The translations under genes and the position numbers were made by a program. Below are positions 54,706 to 64,000 of a stretch of 64,000 nucleotides of DNA, one piece after another. The notes under the pieces are model-generated. The model did no database searches. It was not told the origin of the DNA and was given only the letters and a program-made list of their open reading frames with translations. The stretch's first letter is position 1. Every line of letters begins with the position of its first letter. Origin of the DNA: an uncultured Deefgea sp. (lineage in GTDB: Bacteria; Pseudomonadota; Gammaproteobacteria; Burkholderiales; Chitinibacteraceae); contig NZ_CAMTIA010000006.1 of assembly GCF_947072475.1 (NCBI RefSeq), positions 29,798-93,797 on the forward strand. The letters run 5' to 3'.

Positions 54706-57078
54706 TTAAGCCTTGCCACCATTGGCCAAGAACAACCACGTTTCAATCACAGTATCTGGGTTGAGCGAAATCGTCTCAATTCCCTCTTCGACCAACCACT
54801 GGGCGAAGTCAGGATGATCAGACGGGCCTTGACCGCAAATCCCCACGTATTTACCCAATTTACGGCAAGCTTTAATCGACATCGACAGCATTGCTTTCAC
54901 CGCCTCATTGCGCTCGTCAAAGCTGGTTGACACTGGGCCACCTGAATCGCGATCAATCCCTAGGGTCAATTGCGTCATATCATTCGAGCCAATCGAGAAG
55001 CCATCAAAATACTGCAAAAATTGCTCAGCTAACACGGCATTAGCAGGAATTTCACACATCATGATCACGCGTAGACCGTTCTCGCCGCGTTTTAAGCCAT
55101 TGCGTTCCAGTAGCTCAATCACGCACTCGGCTTCATTGAGTGTGCGCACAAATGGAATCATCACTTCAATATTGGTCAGCCCCATCACATCGCGGACTTT
55201 TTTAACTGCGCGGCATTCCAATTCAAAACAATCACGGAATGATTTATCGACATAACGGGCCGCCCCGCGAAAGCCAATCATTGGGTTTTCTTCGTGTGGC
55301 TCATACTCAGCACCACCGAGCAGATTGGCATATTCATTCGATTTAAAATCAGACAAGCGCACAATGACTTTTTTCGGATAAAACGCCGCACCTAAAGTCG
55401 CAATCCCTTCGGCAATTTTATCGATATAAAAATCAATCGCTGAGCGATAGCCTGCGATGCGCTCTTCAACTTGTGATTTCAGCGGCTCGGCCAAATTAGG
55501 GTAAGCCAGCAGCGCTTTGGGATGAATCCCGATCATGCGATTAATAATGAATTCCAAACGCGCTAAACCCACGCCTTCGTTTGGCAACTGGCAAAAGTCA
55601 AACGCCAGCTCAGGATTGCCCACATTCATCATGATTTTAACCGGCGCGTCAGGCAAGCTTTGCAGCGCCACGTCCAGTCGTTCAAATTTGAGCAAGCCTT
55701 CATACACAAAGCCGGCATCGCCTTCCGAGCACGACACAGTCACTTCATCGCCTTCTTTCAGCATTTGCGTGGCATCACCACAACCGACCACCGCTGGAAT
55801 ACCCAACTCACGCGCGATAATGGCCGCGTGGCAAGTACGACCGCCACGATTAGTGACAATCGCCGCCGCCCGCTTCATCACTGGCTCCCAATCTGGGTCG
55901 GTCATGTCCGACACCAATACGTCACCAGCTTGTACCCGATCCATTTCGGACACATCACGAATAATCCGCACCTTACCTTGGCCGATTTTCTGGCCAATGG
56001 CCCGACCCTCAGTCATGATGCGGCTGGTTTCTAGCATCCGAAACTTGGTGAGTTTATCTGAGCTCGATTCTTGAGATTTGACGGTCTCTGGACGCGCTTG
56101 CAAGATATACAACTGGCCATCAATCCCATCACGGCCCCACTCCACATCCATCGCACGGCCATAATGCTGTTCAATAATCACCGCGTAACGCGCTAACTCT
56201 TCCACTTCGGCATCGGTAATTGAGAACTGATGGCGCTCCTCTTTACTCACTGGCACGGTTTTTACCGATTTCCCAGCAACCGATTCGGTATCAAACTCCA
56301 TTTTCAGCGCCTTACCCCCCAAATGGCGACGCACAATCGCTGGGCGACCAGCCGCTAAGGTCGGTTTATGCACAAAAAACTCATCCGGATTGACCGCGCC
56401 TTGCACCACGGTTTCACCCAAACCATACGACGCGGTAACAAACACCACCTGATCAAAACCTGATTCGGTATCAATGGTAAACAGCACCCCTGCCGCGCCT
56501 TTATCCGAGCGCACCATGCGCTGAATACCGGCCGATAGCGCCACAATTTTGTGATCAAAGCCTTTATGCACCCGATACGCAATCGCTCTATCGTTATATA
56601 AAGAAGCAAATACATGCTTCATCGCATCCACTACATTTTGGTAGCCGACGATATTTAAAAAGGTTTCTTGCTGGCCGGCAAAAGACGCATCCGGTAAATC
56701 TTCGGCCGTTGCCGATGAACGCACCGCGACGGTGACATTGTCACCCAAACGCGCGTAATGCTCGGCCATTTCAGCCTCTAGTTGCGCGGGCAACGGGGTC
56801 GCCATAATCCATTCCCGGATTTGCTTACCTACCACGGCCAATTGCTTCACATCATCCACGTCTAGCGTACTGAGGATTTCATCAATCTGTTCTGCCAAAC
56901 CGTTTTGCGCCAGAAAGACCCGATACGCTTCGGCTGAGGTGGCAAAACCACCGGGAACGCGTACGCCTTTTTCGCTAAGCTGCGAAATCATTTCGCCCAA
57001 CGAGGCGTTTTTCCCACCCACTTTTTCTACGTCATTCATGCGTAGCTGAGCAAAATCGAGTACGTATTTTTCAGTCAT
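54706..57078 (-). CDS. ppsA: Phosphoenolpyruvate synthase
   Basis: 790 aa; [62 protein letters not shown]. Confidence 0.97.
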   Translation of the reverse strand: MTEKYVLDFAQLRMNDVEKVGGKNASLGEMISQLSEKGVRVPGGFATSAEAYRVFLAQNGLAEQIDEILSTLDVDDVKQLAVVGKQIREWIMATPLPAQLEAEMAEHYARLGDNVTVAVRSSATAEDLPDASFAGQQETFLNIVGYQNVVDAMKHVFASLYNDRAIAYRVHKGFDHKIVALSAGIQRMVRSDKGAAGVLFTIDTESGFDQVVFVTASYGLGETVVQGAVNPDEFFVHKPTLAAGRPAIVRRHLGGKALKMEFDTESVAGKSVKTVPVSKEERHQFSITDAEVEELARYAVIIEQHYGRAMDVEWGRDGIDGQLYILQARPETVKSQESSSDKLTKFRMLETSRIMTEGRAIGQKIGQGKVRIIRDVSEMDRVQAGDVLVSDMTDPDWEPVMKRAAAIVTNRGGRTCHAAIIARELGIPAVVGCGDATQMLKEGDEVTVSCSEGDAGFVYEGLLKFERLDVALQSLPDAPVKIMMNVGNPELAFDFCQLPNEGVGLARLEFIINRMIGIHPKALLAYPNLAEPLKSQVEERIAGYRSAIDFYIDKIAEGIATLGAAFYPKKVIVRLSDFKSNEYANLLGGAEYEPHEENPMIGFRGAARYVDKSFRDCFELECRAVKKVRDVMGLTNIEVMIPFVRTLNEAECVIELLERNGLKRGENGLRVIMMCEIPANAVLAEQFLQYFDGFSIGSNDMTQLTLGIDRDSGGPVSTSFDERNEAVKAMLSMSIKACRKLGKYVGICGQGPSDHPDFAQWLVEEGIETISLNPDTVIETWLFLANGGKA

Positions 57079-57221
57079 CTGGCGTGGCCCTTAACAATTA
57101 AAGAATGCTGCATTGCAAAAATCCCCTCAAGTTTAGCTTTTTGGTCGCGAAAGCCAAGTCAGGAAATACCTTTACTGGTTTTCCTGATGATTGCACGTTA
57201 TCCTGCTGCAAAGGGGGGTAT

Positions 57222-58040
57222 ATGCGCCGAACAGCTTTTTTTGTCTCTGATCGAACAGGGATTACTGCCGAAATTTTAGGGCATTCATTGCTATCACAAT
57301 TTGAAGACGTTGACTTCAACCGAATCACCTTGCCATTTGTTGATACCATGGCCAAAGCCGAGCAAGTGGCCTTGGACATCCGCCGCCACGCCGTGGTCGA
57401 TGGCTGTCGACCTCTGGTTTTTAGCACCATCGTCGACCCGATCTTACGCGAAAAAATCCACGTCGAAGACGCTTTAACCGTTGATTTTTTAGAACAATTT
57501 ATCGGCCCGCTCGAAGAAGAGCTAGGCATTGAATCCACCCACACCATTGGCCGCTCGCACTCGATTGGCAATTTTGAAGAATACAAAAATCGAATAGACG
57601 CGGTTAATTTTTCAATCAATCACGATGACGGCATCATGCCGCGTGACTTGGCCGAAGCCGATCTAATTTTGGTTGGCGTCTCCCGTTCTGGCAAAACCCC
57701 CACTTGCCTGTATATGGCCTTGCAGTTCGGCATCAAGGCGGCCAACTATCCACTCACCCCAGAAGACTTCGGCCAACACACTTTGCCACGTCTTTTGTTG
57801 CCATATCGACACAAATTATTCGGCCTTACAATTGAGCCAGAACGCTTACAACAGATTCGCGAAGAAAGAAAACCCAACAGCCGTTATTGCTCAATTGAAA
57901 CTTGCCAGTTTGAAGTAGCCGAAGCCGAAGCACTCTTGCGCCACGTGGGCGTTCCCTACCTCAACACCACGCGCATGTCGATTGAAGAGCTGTCAACCAC
58001 CATCATGCATCGCACGGGCATCAAGCGTCGAACCTTCTAA
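57222..58040 (+). CDS. ppsR: PEP synthase regulatory protein (DUF299 kinase/pyrophosphorylase)
   Basis: From MRRTAFFVSDRTGITAEILGHSLLSQFE; VGVSRSGKTPTCLYMALQFGIKAANYPL; divergent from ppsA. Confidence 0.95.
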   Translation: MRRTAFFVSDRTGITAEILGHSLLSQFEDVDFNRITLPFVDTMAKAEQVALDIRRHAVVDGCRPLVFSTIVDPILREKIHVEDALTVDFLEQFIGPLEEELGIESTHTIGRSHSIGNFEEYKNRIDAVNFSINHDDGIMPRDLAEADLILVGVSRSGKTPTCLYMALQFGIKAANYPLTPEDFGQHTLPRLLLPYRHKLFGLTIEPERLQQIREERKPNSRYCSIETCQFEVAEAEALLRHVGVPYLNTTRMSIEELSTTIMHRTGIKRRTF

Positions 58041-58187
58041 AACCACATCAATGCACCACAGATTCAGCTTAAAAACCGCTTTTTTCCTGAATTTACGGTG
58101 CATTGATTACAGAAGTCGCAAACTCAGCTTCCTTGTGTTGCACTGAGACGGTAAACTGCGATCTTTCGCTGCTGTGACCCTAGCTCC

Positions 58188-58904
58188 ATGACCAGTTTTG
58201 CTTACGCCGATGATCCGGCACCTGTATTTGAGTTTAAAAGCACTACCACTAAACTCACCGCCTTTGTGCCCAGCACGCTCGAGCCAGAAAAATTAATTTT
58301 GGCCCTCCAAGAGCAGCTCGGTGACGGCGAACATTTTCTATCCAACGAGCAAATCGCCGTTGACTTTAGCCAGCTTAAATCGATTCCATCGGCAATAGAC
58401 ATCGCAGCACTGGTCAATGTACTACGCCAATTTCAGCTCAGGCCGATTGCAGCCCAAGGCGGCTCGATCGATCAACAAGTTGCCGCCCAAGAAGCCGGAC
58501 TGATGGTACTGCAAGACAGCAGCATCACGCACACCCCCGCCGTGGTTGAAACCATCGCCACACCATCGGCAATGATTATTCATCGCCCAGTCCGAACCGG
58601 ACAACAGGTGTATGCCAAAGGTTGCGACTTAATCGTATTGGCCTTGGTGTCTCACGGTGCGGAAGTCATTGCCGATGGCAATATCCATGTTTACGCCCCA
58701 CTGCGTGGCCGTGCTTTAGCCGGTGCGCGCGGCGACACCCAGGCGAGAATTTTCACCACCTGCATGGAAGCTGAATTGGTTTCCATTGCCGGCATTTATC
58801 GCTCGCTCGATGAAAACCTACCGGACTCTATTGCCGGCAAACCAAGCCAGATTTACCTCGATCAAGACAAACTCGTGATCGAAGCACTCACTCAAACCAA
58901 TTAA
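58188..58904 (+). CDS. minC: Septum site-determining protein MinC
   Basis: 238 aa; [51 protein letters not shown]. Confidence 0.95.
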   Translation: MTSFAYADDPAPVFEFKSTTTKLTAFVPSTLEPEKLILALQEQLGDGEHFLSNEQIAVDFSQLKSIPSAIDIAALVNVLRQFQLRPIAAQGGSIDQQVAAQEAGLMVLQDSSITHTPAVVETIATPSAMIIHRPVRTGQQVYAKGCDLIVLALVSHGAEVIADGNIHVYAPLRGRALAGARGDTQARIFTTCMEAELVSIAGIYRSLDENLPDSIAGKPSQIYLDQDKLVIEALTQTN

Positions 58905-58930
58905 ACTTATTTTATTTGCAGGGGATTTCC

Positions 58931-59740
58931 GTGGCAAAAATCGTAGTAATAACATCCGGCAAAGGTGGCGTTGGTAAAACCACAACCAGCGCTAGCTTCG
59001 CCTCGGGCCTCGCCTTACGTGGTTTTAAAACCGCCGTCATCGATTTTGATGTGGGCTTACGCAACCTAGACCTAATCATGGGTTGCGAGCGACGCGTGGT
59101 GTACGACTTTGTCAACGTCGTTCAAGGCGAAGCCAATCTGCGCCAAGCGCTGATTAAAGACAAAAACTGCGACAATCTATATGTTTTGCCGGCTTCACAA
59201 ACGCGCGACAAAGACGCGCTTTCCAAAGAAGGCGTAGAAAAAGTCCTCAAAGAGCTCGAGCATGATGGTTTTGATTACATCATTTGCGACAGCCCCGCCG
59301 GCATCGAAACTGGCGCGTTTTTGGCCTTGTACTTTGCCGACGAAGCGATTGTGGTCACCAACCCAGAAGTCTCTTCCGTGCGTGACTCGGATCGGATTAT
59401 TGGTATTTTGGATGCCAAATCCAAACGCGCTGAAGACGGCGGCTCAGTCAAAACGCATTTACTGATTACCCGCTACAGCCCAGCTCGCGTAGAAAGCGGC
59501 GAAATGCTGTCGCTGGACGACGTGCAACATCTATTGCGCATTCCATTAATCGGCATCGTGCCAGAATCTGAAACCGTGTTACAAGCTTCAAACTCGGGCA
59601 CGCCAGCCATTCACAATGCCGGTTCGGACGTGTCTGAAGCGTATAAAGACGTGGTGGCCCGCTTTCTTGGTGAAACCAAGCCAATGCGTTTTGTTGAAGT
59701 ACCAAAGGCACCGTTCTGGAAACGGTTGTTTGGGGGTTAA
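58931..59740 (+). CDS. minD: Septum site-determining protein MinD (GTG start)
   Basis: MAKIVVITSGKGGVGKTTTSASFASGLALRGFKTAVIDFDVGLRNLDLIMGCERRVVYDFVNV; GTG at 58931 preceded by AGGGGA. Confidence 0.96.
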   Translation: MAKIVVITSGKGGVGKTTTSASFASGLALRGFKTAVIDFDVGLRNLDLIMGCERRVVYDFVNVVQGEANLRQALIKDKNCDNLYVLPASQTRDKDALSKEGVEKVLKELEHDGFDYIICDSPAGIETGAFLALYFADEAIVVTNPEVSSVRDSDRIIGILDAKSKRAEDGGSVKTHLLITRYSPARVESGEMLSLDDVQHLLRIPLIGIVPESETVLQASNSGTPAIHNAGSDVSEAYKDVVARFLGETKPMRFVEVPKAPFWKRLFGG

Positions 59741-59743
59741 TTG

Positions 59744-60007
59744 ATGTCTATTTTGAGTTATTTTTTTGGCGAAAAGAAAAAAACCGCCAGCGTTGCCCGT
59801 GAACGTTTACAAATTATTCTGGCGCACGAGCGCAGCAGCACCAACAGTACGCCAGATTATTTGCCGCAATTGCAGCGCGAACTATTAGAAGTCATTTCTA
59901 AATACGTGGCGATCAATCCAGACGACATTCAAATTCAACTTGAACGCAAAGATGATTTTGAAGTGCTTGAATTGAACATCGTACTGCCTGAGCACAAAGC
60001 AAAGTAA
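59744..60007 (+). CDS. minE: Cell division topological specificity factor MinE
   Basis: [32 protein letters not shown]; follows minD. Confidence 0.96.
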   Translation: MSILSYFFGEKKKTASVARERLQIILAHERSSTNSTPDYLPQLQRELLEVISKYVAINPDDIQIQLERKDDFEVLELNIVLPEHKAK

Positions 60008-60097
60008 GCGCGCGGCAGCCACCGCTTTGGATCGGAACGCGGCCAGCAGTCCACAGCCCGCCCCTGCCGACCCAAAGGTGCGTATCTGCACCCCAGC

Positions 60098-60122
60098 AAA
60101 CCCAGCTTATGCTGGGTTTTTT
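60098..60122 (+). terminator. Terminator downstream of minE
   Basis: aaacccagcttatgctgggtttttt. Confidence 0.8.
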
Positions 60123-60266
60123 CATACTTGCCGCACACGCGTGCGCACTACGGATCCACAATGCGCGAGGGGTCTTCAATCCGCAGCGGCGCGGGCAATG
60201 TTATACTTGCGTTAAATCAAACTCATCTCGCGCGGCGTAAGCGGCGCGCAGCAACTCAAGGCTTGT

Positions 60267-61076
60267 ATGACAATTACCATTAAAACTGCCGAAGAAATAG
60301 AAAAAATGCGCATTGCGGGCCGTCTTGGCAGCGAAGTGCTCGACTACATCACCCCGTTTATTCAACCGGGTGTCACCACCGAAGAAATCGATCGTTTATG
60401 CTATGAATACATGGTTAATGTGCAGGGTACTATCCCCGCGCCATTAAACTACTGCCCACCTGGCTATATACCCTACCCGAAATCAATTTGCACTTCGGTG
60501 AATAATGTCATCTGCCACGGCATTCCAAACAGCAAGCCACTTAAAAATGGCGACGTGGTGAATCTGGACATTACCGTCATCAAAGACGGCTATCACGGTG
60601 ACAATAGCCGCATGTATATGGTTGGCGACAATGTCGCTACCTACGCCAAGCGTTTATCACAAATCACTTTTGACTGCATGTGGATTGGGATTGATCAAGT
60701 CAAACCCGGCGCTCGTTTGGGCGATATTGGCGCGGCAATTCAAAAATACGCCGAAAAAGCCGGTTATTCGGTGGTGCGTGAATTTTGTGGCCACGGCATT
60801 GGCGCGGTATTTCATGAAGAGCCGCAAGTATTGCATTACGGCAAGGCTGGCACCGGCGTTGAACTCAAAGCCGGTATGATTTTTACCATTGAGCCAATGA
60901 TTAACGCTGGCAAGCGTGAAATCAAACAAATGAGCGATGGCTGGACGATTGTGACTAAAGATCGTAGCTTGTCCGCACAATGGGAACACACCGTATTGGT
61001 TACCGAAACCGGTTACGAGGTATTGACCGTATCGGCAGGCACGCCGCCGCGTCCAGAGAAATACCTGCTCGCTTAA
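60267..61076 (+). CDS. map: Type I methionine aminopeptidase
   Basis: 269 aa; NVQGTIPAPLNYCPPGYIPYPKSICTSVNNVICHGIP, GHGIGAVFHEEPQVLHYG, EPMINAGKRE. Confidence 0.97.
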   Translation: MTITIKTAEEIEKMRIAGRLGSEVLDYITPFIQPGVTTEEIDRLCYEYMVNVQGTIPAPLNYCPPGYIPYPKSICTSVNNVICHGIPNSKPLKNGDVVNLDITVIKDGYHGDNSRMYMVGDNVATYAKRLSQITFDCMWIGIDQVKPGARLGDIGAAIQKYAEKAGYSVVREFCGHGIGAVFHEEPQVLHYGKAGTGVELKAGMIFTIEPMINAGKREIKQMSDGWTIVTKDRSLSAQWEHTVLVTETGYEVLTVSAGTPPRPEKYLLA

Positions 61077-61080
61077 TTCT

Positions 61081-61106
61081 AAACGCCCTCAATTGAGGGC
61101 GTTTTT
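61081..61106 (+). terminator. Terminator downstream of map
   Basis: aaacgccctcaattgagggcgttttt. Confidence 0.8.
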
Positions 61107-61226
61107 AAATCAAAACCACACCCTGATTTAATCACGCCAGCGCCTGCCCCAGACTAAAGGCAATGCGGCGCTAGCGTGCCTTGTAATATCAGGCACTCAC
61201 AGTGTTGTCGTTTGGAGTTTATCGTC

Positions 61227-63791
61227 ATGCGTTCGGTCAGTGCGATTCGTGAATCATATGCCCTTGCTAAACTCGCACTGCGCGAGCGTTTTTCTGAACC
61301 CACCAAAGCGCCCCCCTTACTCAATTCGCTATCGAATCTCACCGATGCCACCCTGATCGAGCTATGGGATAGACATGAATTTACTAGCGATGTATTGCTC
61401 TGCGCTGTAGGCGGCTACGGACGTGGCGAGCTATACCCTTATTCAGACATCGATCTATTGATTTTACTGCCCGAGCAGCCCAGTGCTGGCTTACTAGAAA
61501 AACTCGAAGTTCTCGTCGGTGAGCTATGGGATATTGGCATCGAGGTTGGCCATTCGGTGCGCACCACCACCGACTGCCTGTATGAAGCCGAGCGCGATAT
61601 CACCGTGCAAACTGCATTGCTTGAAACACGGCCGCTCACTGGGGACAGGCAGCGCTTTCATGATTTTATGGATACGGTACATCGCCACATCGACCCAAAA
61701 GAATTTTTTGAAGCCAAACTGATCGAGCAACAAGCGCGCTACGGCCGCTTTCAAAACGCTACTTACAAACTTGAACCCAATATCAAAGAAGCGCCTGGCG
61801 GCCTGCGTGATTTGCATCTAATTGGCTGGATTGCTGCCAGCCAACGCCTTGGCCGCGACTGGCATGCGCTAGCGGCGCTCAGCATGCTCACCCCGGAAGA
61901 AAACCGTAAGCTGTGCGAAGCCGAGCGCGTGCTGCGCACCTATCGGATTGCACTACACTGGCGCGCCAAACGCCGCGAAGACCGGATTTTATTTGATTAC
62001 CAGCACGCGCTGGCCAAAGACTTTGGCTTTGATGACATCTCTACCGCCGGCCGAATCACGCAGCGCGCCAGCGAAGCTTTTATGGCTGAATATTATTTGG
62101 CCGCCCGCATCATCACCCAATTGGTGCCGGTGCTGGTGCATGCTTTACGGCAAAGAATTTATTCCTACCTCAGCAATACCACGCCAATTAATGCAGATTT
62201 TTATATTCGCGATGGCTTACTGGCGATTTACGATCCCGAATTATTCACCAAAAATCCATCGGCGATCTTGGCGCTATTCTTGCATCTAGAACAACGCCGC
62301 GAAGCCAGCGACATTGCGCCAGAAACCCTGCGCGCACTATGGCATGCCCGCGACTTAATTAACGACGACTTTTTGCACAACCCGCACAATAAGCAACTGT
62401 TTATCGCGCTATTTAGAGAGCCTCGCGGCTTAACCCGCGTATTGCGGCGGATGAATCAATACGGTGTTTTGGGCCGCTACATTCCGGAATTTGGCGATAT
62501 TGTTGGCCGGATGCAACATGATTTATTTCATGTGTATACCGTTGACGAGCATATTTTGATGGTGCTGCGTAATATGCGCCGCTTTGCCGTTCCGGCCTTC
62601 ACCCATGAATACCCGCTGTGCTCGCGACTAATCGAGGAATTTGCCCACCCTGAAGTGCTGTATTTAGCCGCGCTATTTCATGATATTGGCAAAGGCCGTG
62701 GCGGCGATCATTCACAACTGGGCGAAACCATTACCCGCGAATGGTGCGAGCGCCACCCCTTGCCCGCCGCCGACACCGATTTGATTGTGTGGCTAGTTCG
62801 GCATCACTTAACCATGTCGTCGATCGCGCAAAAACAAGACGTGTACGACCCTGACGTCATCACCGAATTTGCCGCTCTAGTTGGCGACGAGCGCCATTTG
62901 AATGCGCTGTATTTACTAACGGTGGCTGATATTCGCGGCACCAGCCCCAAAGTTTGGAATGCGTGGAAAGCCAAACTGCTCGAAGATTTATTTAAAGGCA
63001 CACAGCGCTTTTTGAACCAGCAAAGTGGCCATTCATGGCTCAGCGAGCGGCAAGAAGAGGCATTGCGACTGTTACGACTGTATGGATTACGCAATGATGC
63101 GCACGATCCATTCTGGCGCTTACTCGATACGGTGTACTTCTTACGCCACGACGCGCGCGACATTGCTTGGCACACCCGAATGCTGTTTGCGCGAACGCAT
63201 TGCGACGACATTCAAGTGCGCGCCAAACTCTCCGAATCCGGCGAAGGTCTGCAAGTGTTAGTCTACGGCCCCGATCAAGCGGATTTGTTTGTGCATATTT
63301 GCAGCTTTTTTGAGCGCGCTGGTTATTCAATTTTTGACGCACAAATCCACACCACGCATCACGGCTATGCGCTCGATACTTTCTACGTATTCATTCCCGA
63401 TAGTCAGCATATTTCGTATCGCGATTTAATAAATTACGTTGAATTTGAGCTCAGCGAAGTGCTCAATCAACGCAAACCCGCGCCAGCCAAACTCACCGGC
63501 CGGATTTCACGCCAGCTAAAACACTTTCCAGTTAAAACGCACGTGCAAATTCGCCCGGACGAAAAAGGCAAATATTCGATTCTATCGGTGGTTGCTGGCG
63601 ATCGACCGGGCCTGCTCTCGACCATTGCGCGCATTTTGGCCGCCAATCGCATCGAGATTCAATCAGCCAAAATTATGACCTTGGGCGAGCGCGCCGAAGA
63701 TAATTTTTTAATCTCCGGCCGCGTTCTTAACGACGCTAAATTTGTTTTGCAGCTAGAAAGTGAATTACTGCAAACGCTGAGCGAAAAATAA
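61227..63791 (+). CDS. glnD: [Protein-PII] uridylyltransferase
   Basis: From MRSVSAIRESYALAKLALRERF; GGYGRGELYPYSDIDLLILLPE, HDIGKGRGGDHSQLGE, C-terminal ACT domains. Confidence 0.97.
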   Translation: MRSVSAIRESYALAKLALRERFSEPTKAPPLLNSLSNLTDATLIELWDRHEFTSDVLLCAVGGYGRGELYPYSDIDLLILLPEQPSAGLLEKLEVLVGELWDIGIEVGHSVRTTTDCLYEAERDITVQTALLETRPLTGDRQRFHDFMDTVHRHIDPKEFFEAKLIEQQARYGRFQNATYKLEPNIKEAPGGLRDLHLIGWIAASQRLGRDWHALAALSMLTPEENRKLCEAERVLRTYRIALHWRAKRREDRILFDYQHALAKDFGFDDISTAGRITQRASEAFMAEYYLAARIITQLVPVLVHALRQRIYSYLSNTTPINADFYIRDGLLAIYDPELFTKNPSAILALFLHLEQRREASDIAPETLRALWHARDLINDDFLHNPHNKQLFIALFREPRGLTRVLRRMNQYGVLGRYIPEFGDIVGRMQHDLFHVYTVDEHILMVLRNMRRFAVPAFTHEYPLCSRLIEEFAHPEVLYLAALFHDIGKGRGGDHSQLGETITREWCERHPLPAADTDLIVWLVRHHLTMSSIAQKQDVYDPDVITEFAALVGDERHLNALYLLTVADIRGTSPKVWNAWKAKLLEDLFKGTQRFLNQQSGHSWLSERQEEALRLLRLYGLRNDAHDPFWRLLDTVYFLRHDARDIAWHTRMLFARTHCDDIQVRAKLSESGEGLQVLVYGPDQADLFVHICSFFERAGYSIFDAQIHTTHHGYALDTFYVFIPDSQHISYRDLINYVEFELSEVLNQRKPAPAKLTGRISRQLKHFPVKTHVQIRPDEKGKYSILSVVAGDRPGLLSTIARILAANRIEIQSAKIMTLGERAEDNFLISGRVLNDAKFVLQLESELLQTLSEK

Positions 63792-63840
63792 GGGTATTGC
63801 CATGCAAGCAATATAAATCATTGATTGTGTGGCAATACCC
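63792..63840. repeat. 49-nt intergenic inverted-repeat element, copy D
   Basis: gggtattgccatgcaagcaatataaatcattgattgtgtggcaataccc; 11-bp stem GGGTATTGCCA/TGGCAATACCC; directly abuts the glnD stop codon. Confidence 0.75.
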
Positions 63841-64000
63841 ATTAATTCTGGCTTTATCTGGATTTGGTGCTGATGCTGTGCCGCGCTCGTCGAGCTGGGG
63901 CTTTAAATCCCGTCTAAGCGCACCGAGTGCGGAGAGAGACAAACAGTTTTATCGTTTGGCTCACGACAATCGAGGGCACAGCGGAGCTGGGCGCGCTCGG

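Overview
This 64 kb window is gene-dense chromosomal DNA. Gene content and synteny suggest a betaproteobacterium of the order Neisseriales (Chromobacteriaceae/Chitinibacteraceae-like; inference). Most of it is housekeeping: rimP-nusA-infB, fadD-pilU, suhB, trmJ, dcd, bcp, phoH, leuC-(entericidin)-leuD, leuB, nagB, ubiB-like, astA-astD-astB-astE, moxR-DUF58-tgpA, hemH, a two-component system, purU, trmL, tpiA-fbp, purT-truncated haemoglobin, livHMGF, an astC/argD-like aminotransferase, ppsA/ppsR, minCDE, map and glnD. I saw no tRNA, rRNA, CRISPR array, prophage or intact IS. Two items stand out. (1) At 48502-54539 (- strand) four overlapping genes, wecB - nfrB-like glycosyltransferase - nfrA-like outer-membrane protein - ybcH/DUF4434-like periplasmic protein, look like a self-contained N4-glycan-receptor type exopolysaccharide system. 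Its NfrB ends where the C-terminal c-di-GMP-binding (MshEN) part of E. coli NfrB would begin. (2) Four intergenic inverted-repeat elements, each exactly 49 nt (6868, 41179, 43003, 63792), share RGGTAT...ATACCY ends but have different, internally complementary stems. This looks like a fixed-length, covarying family of dispersed hairpins not explained by ordinary terminators. All calls are from reading the sequence and supplied ORFs; no database search was run.
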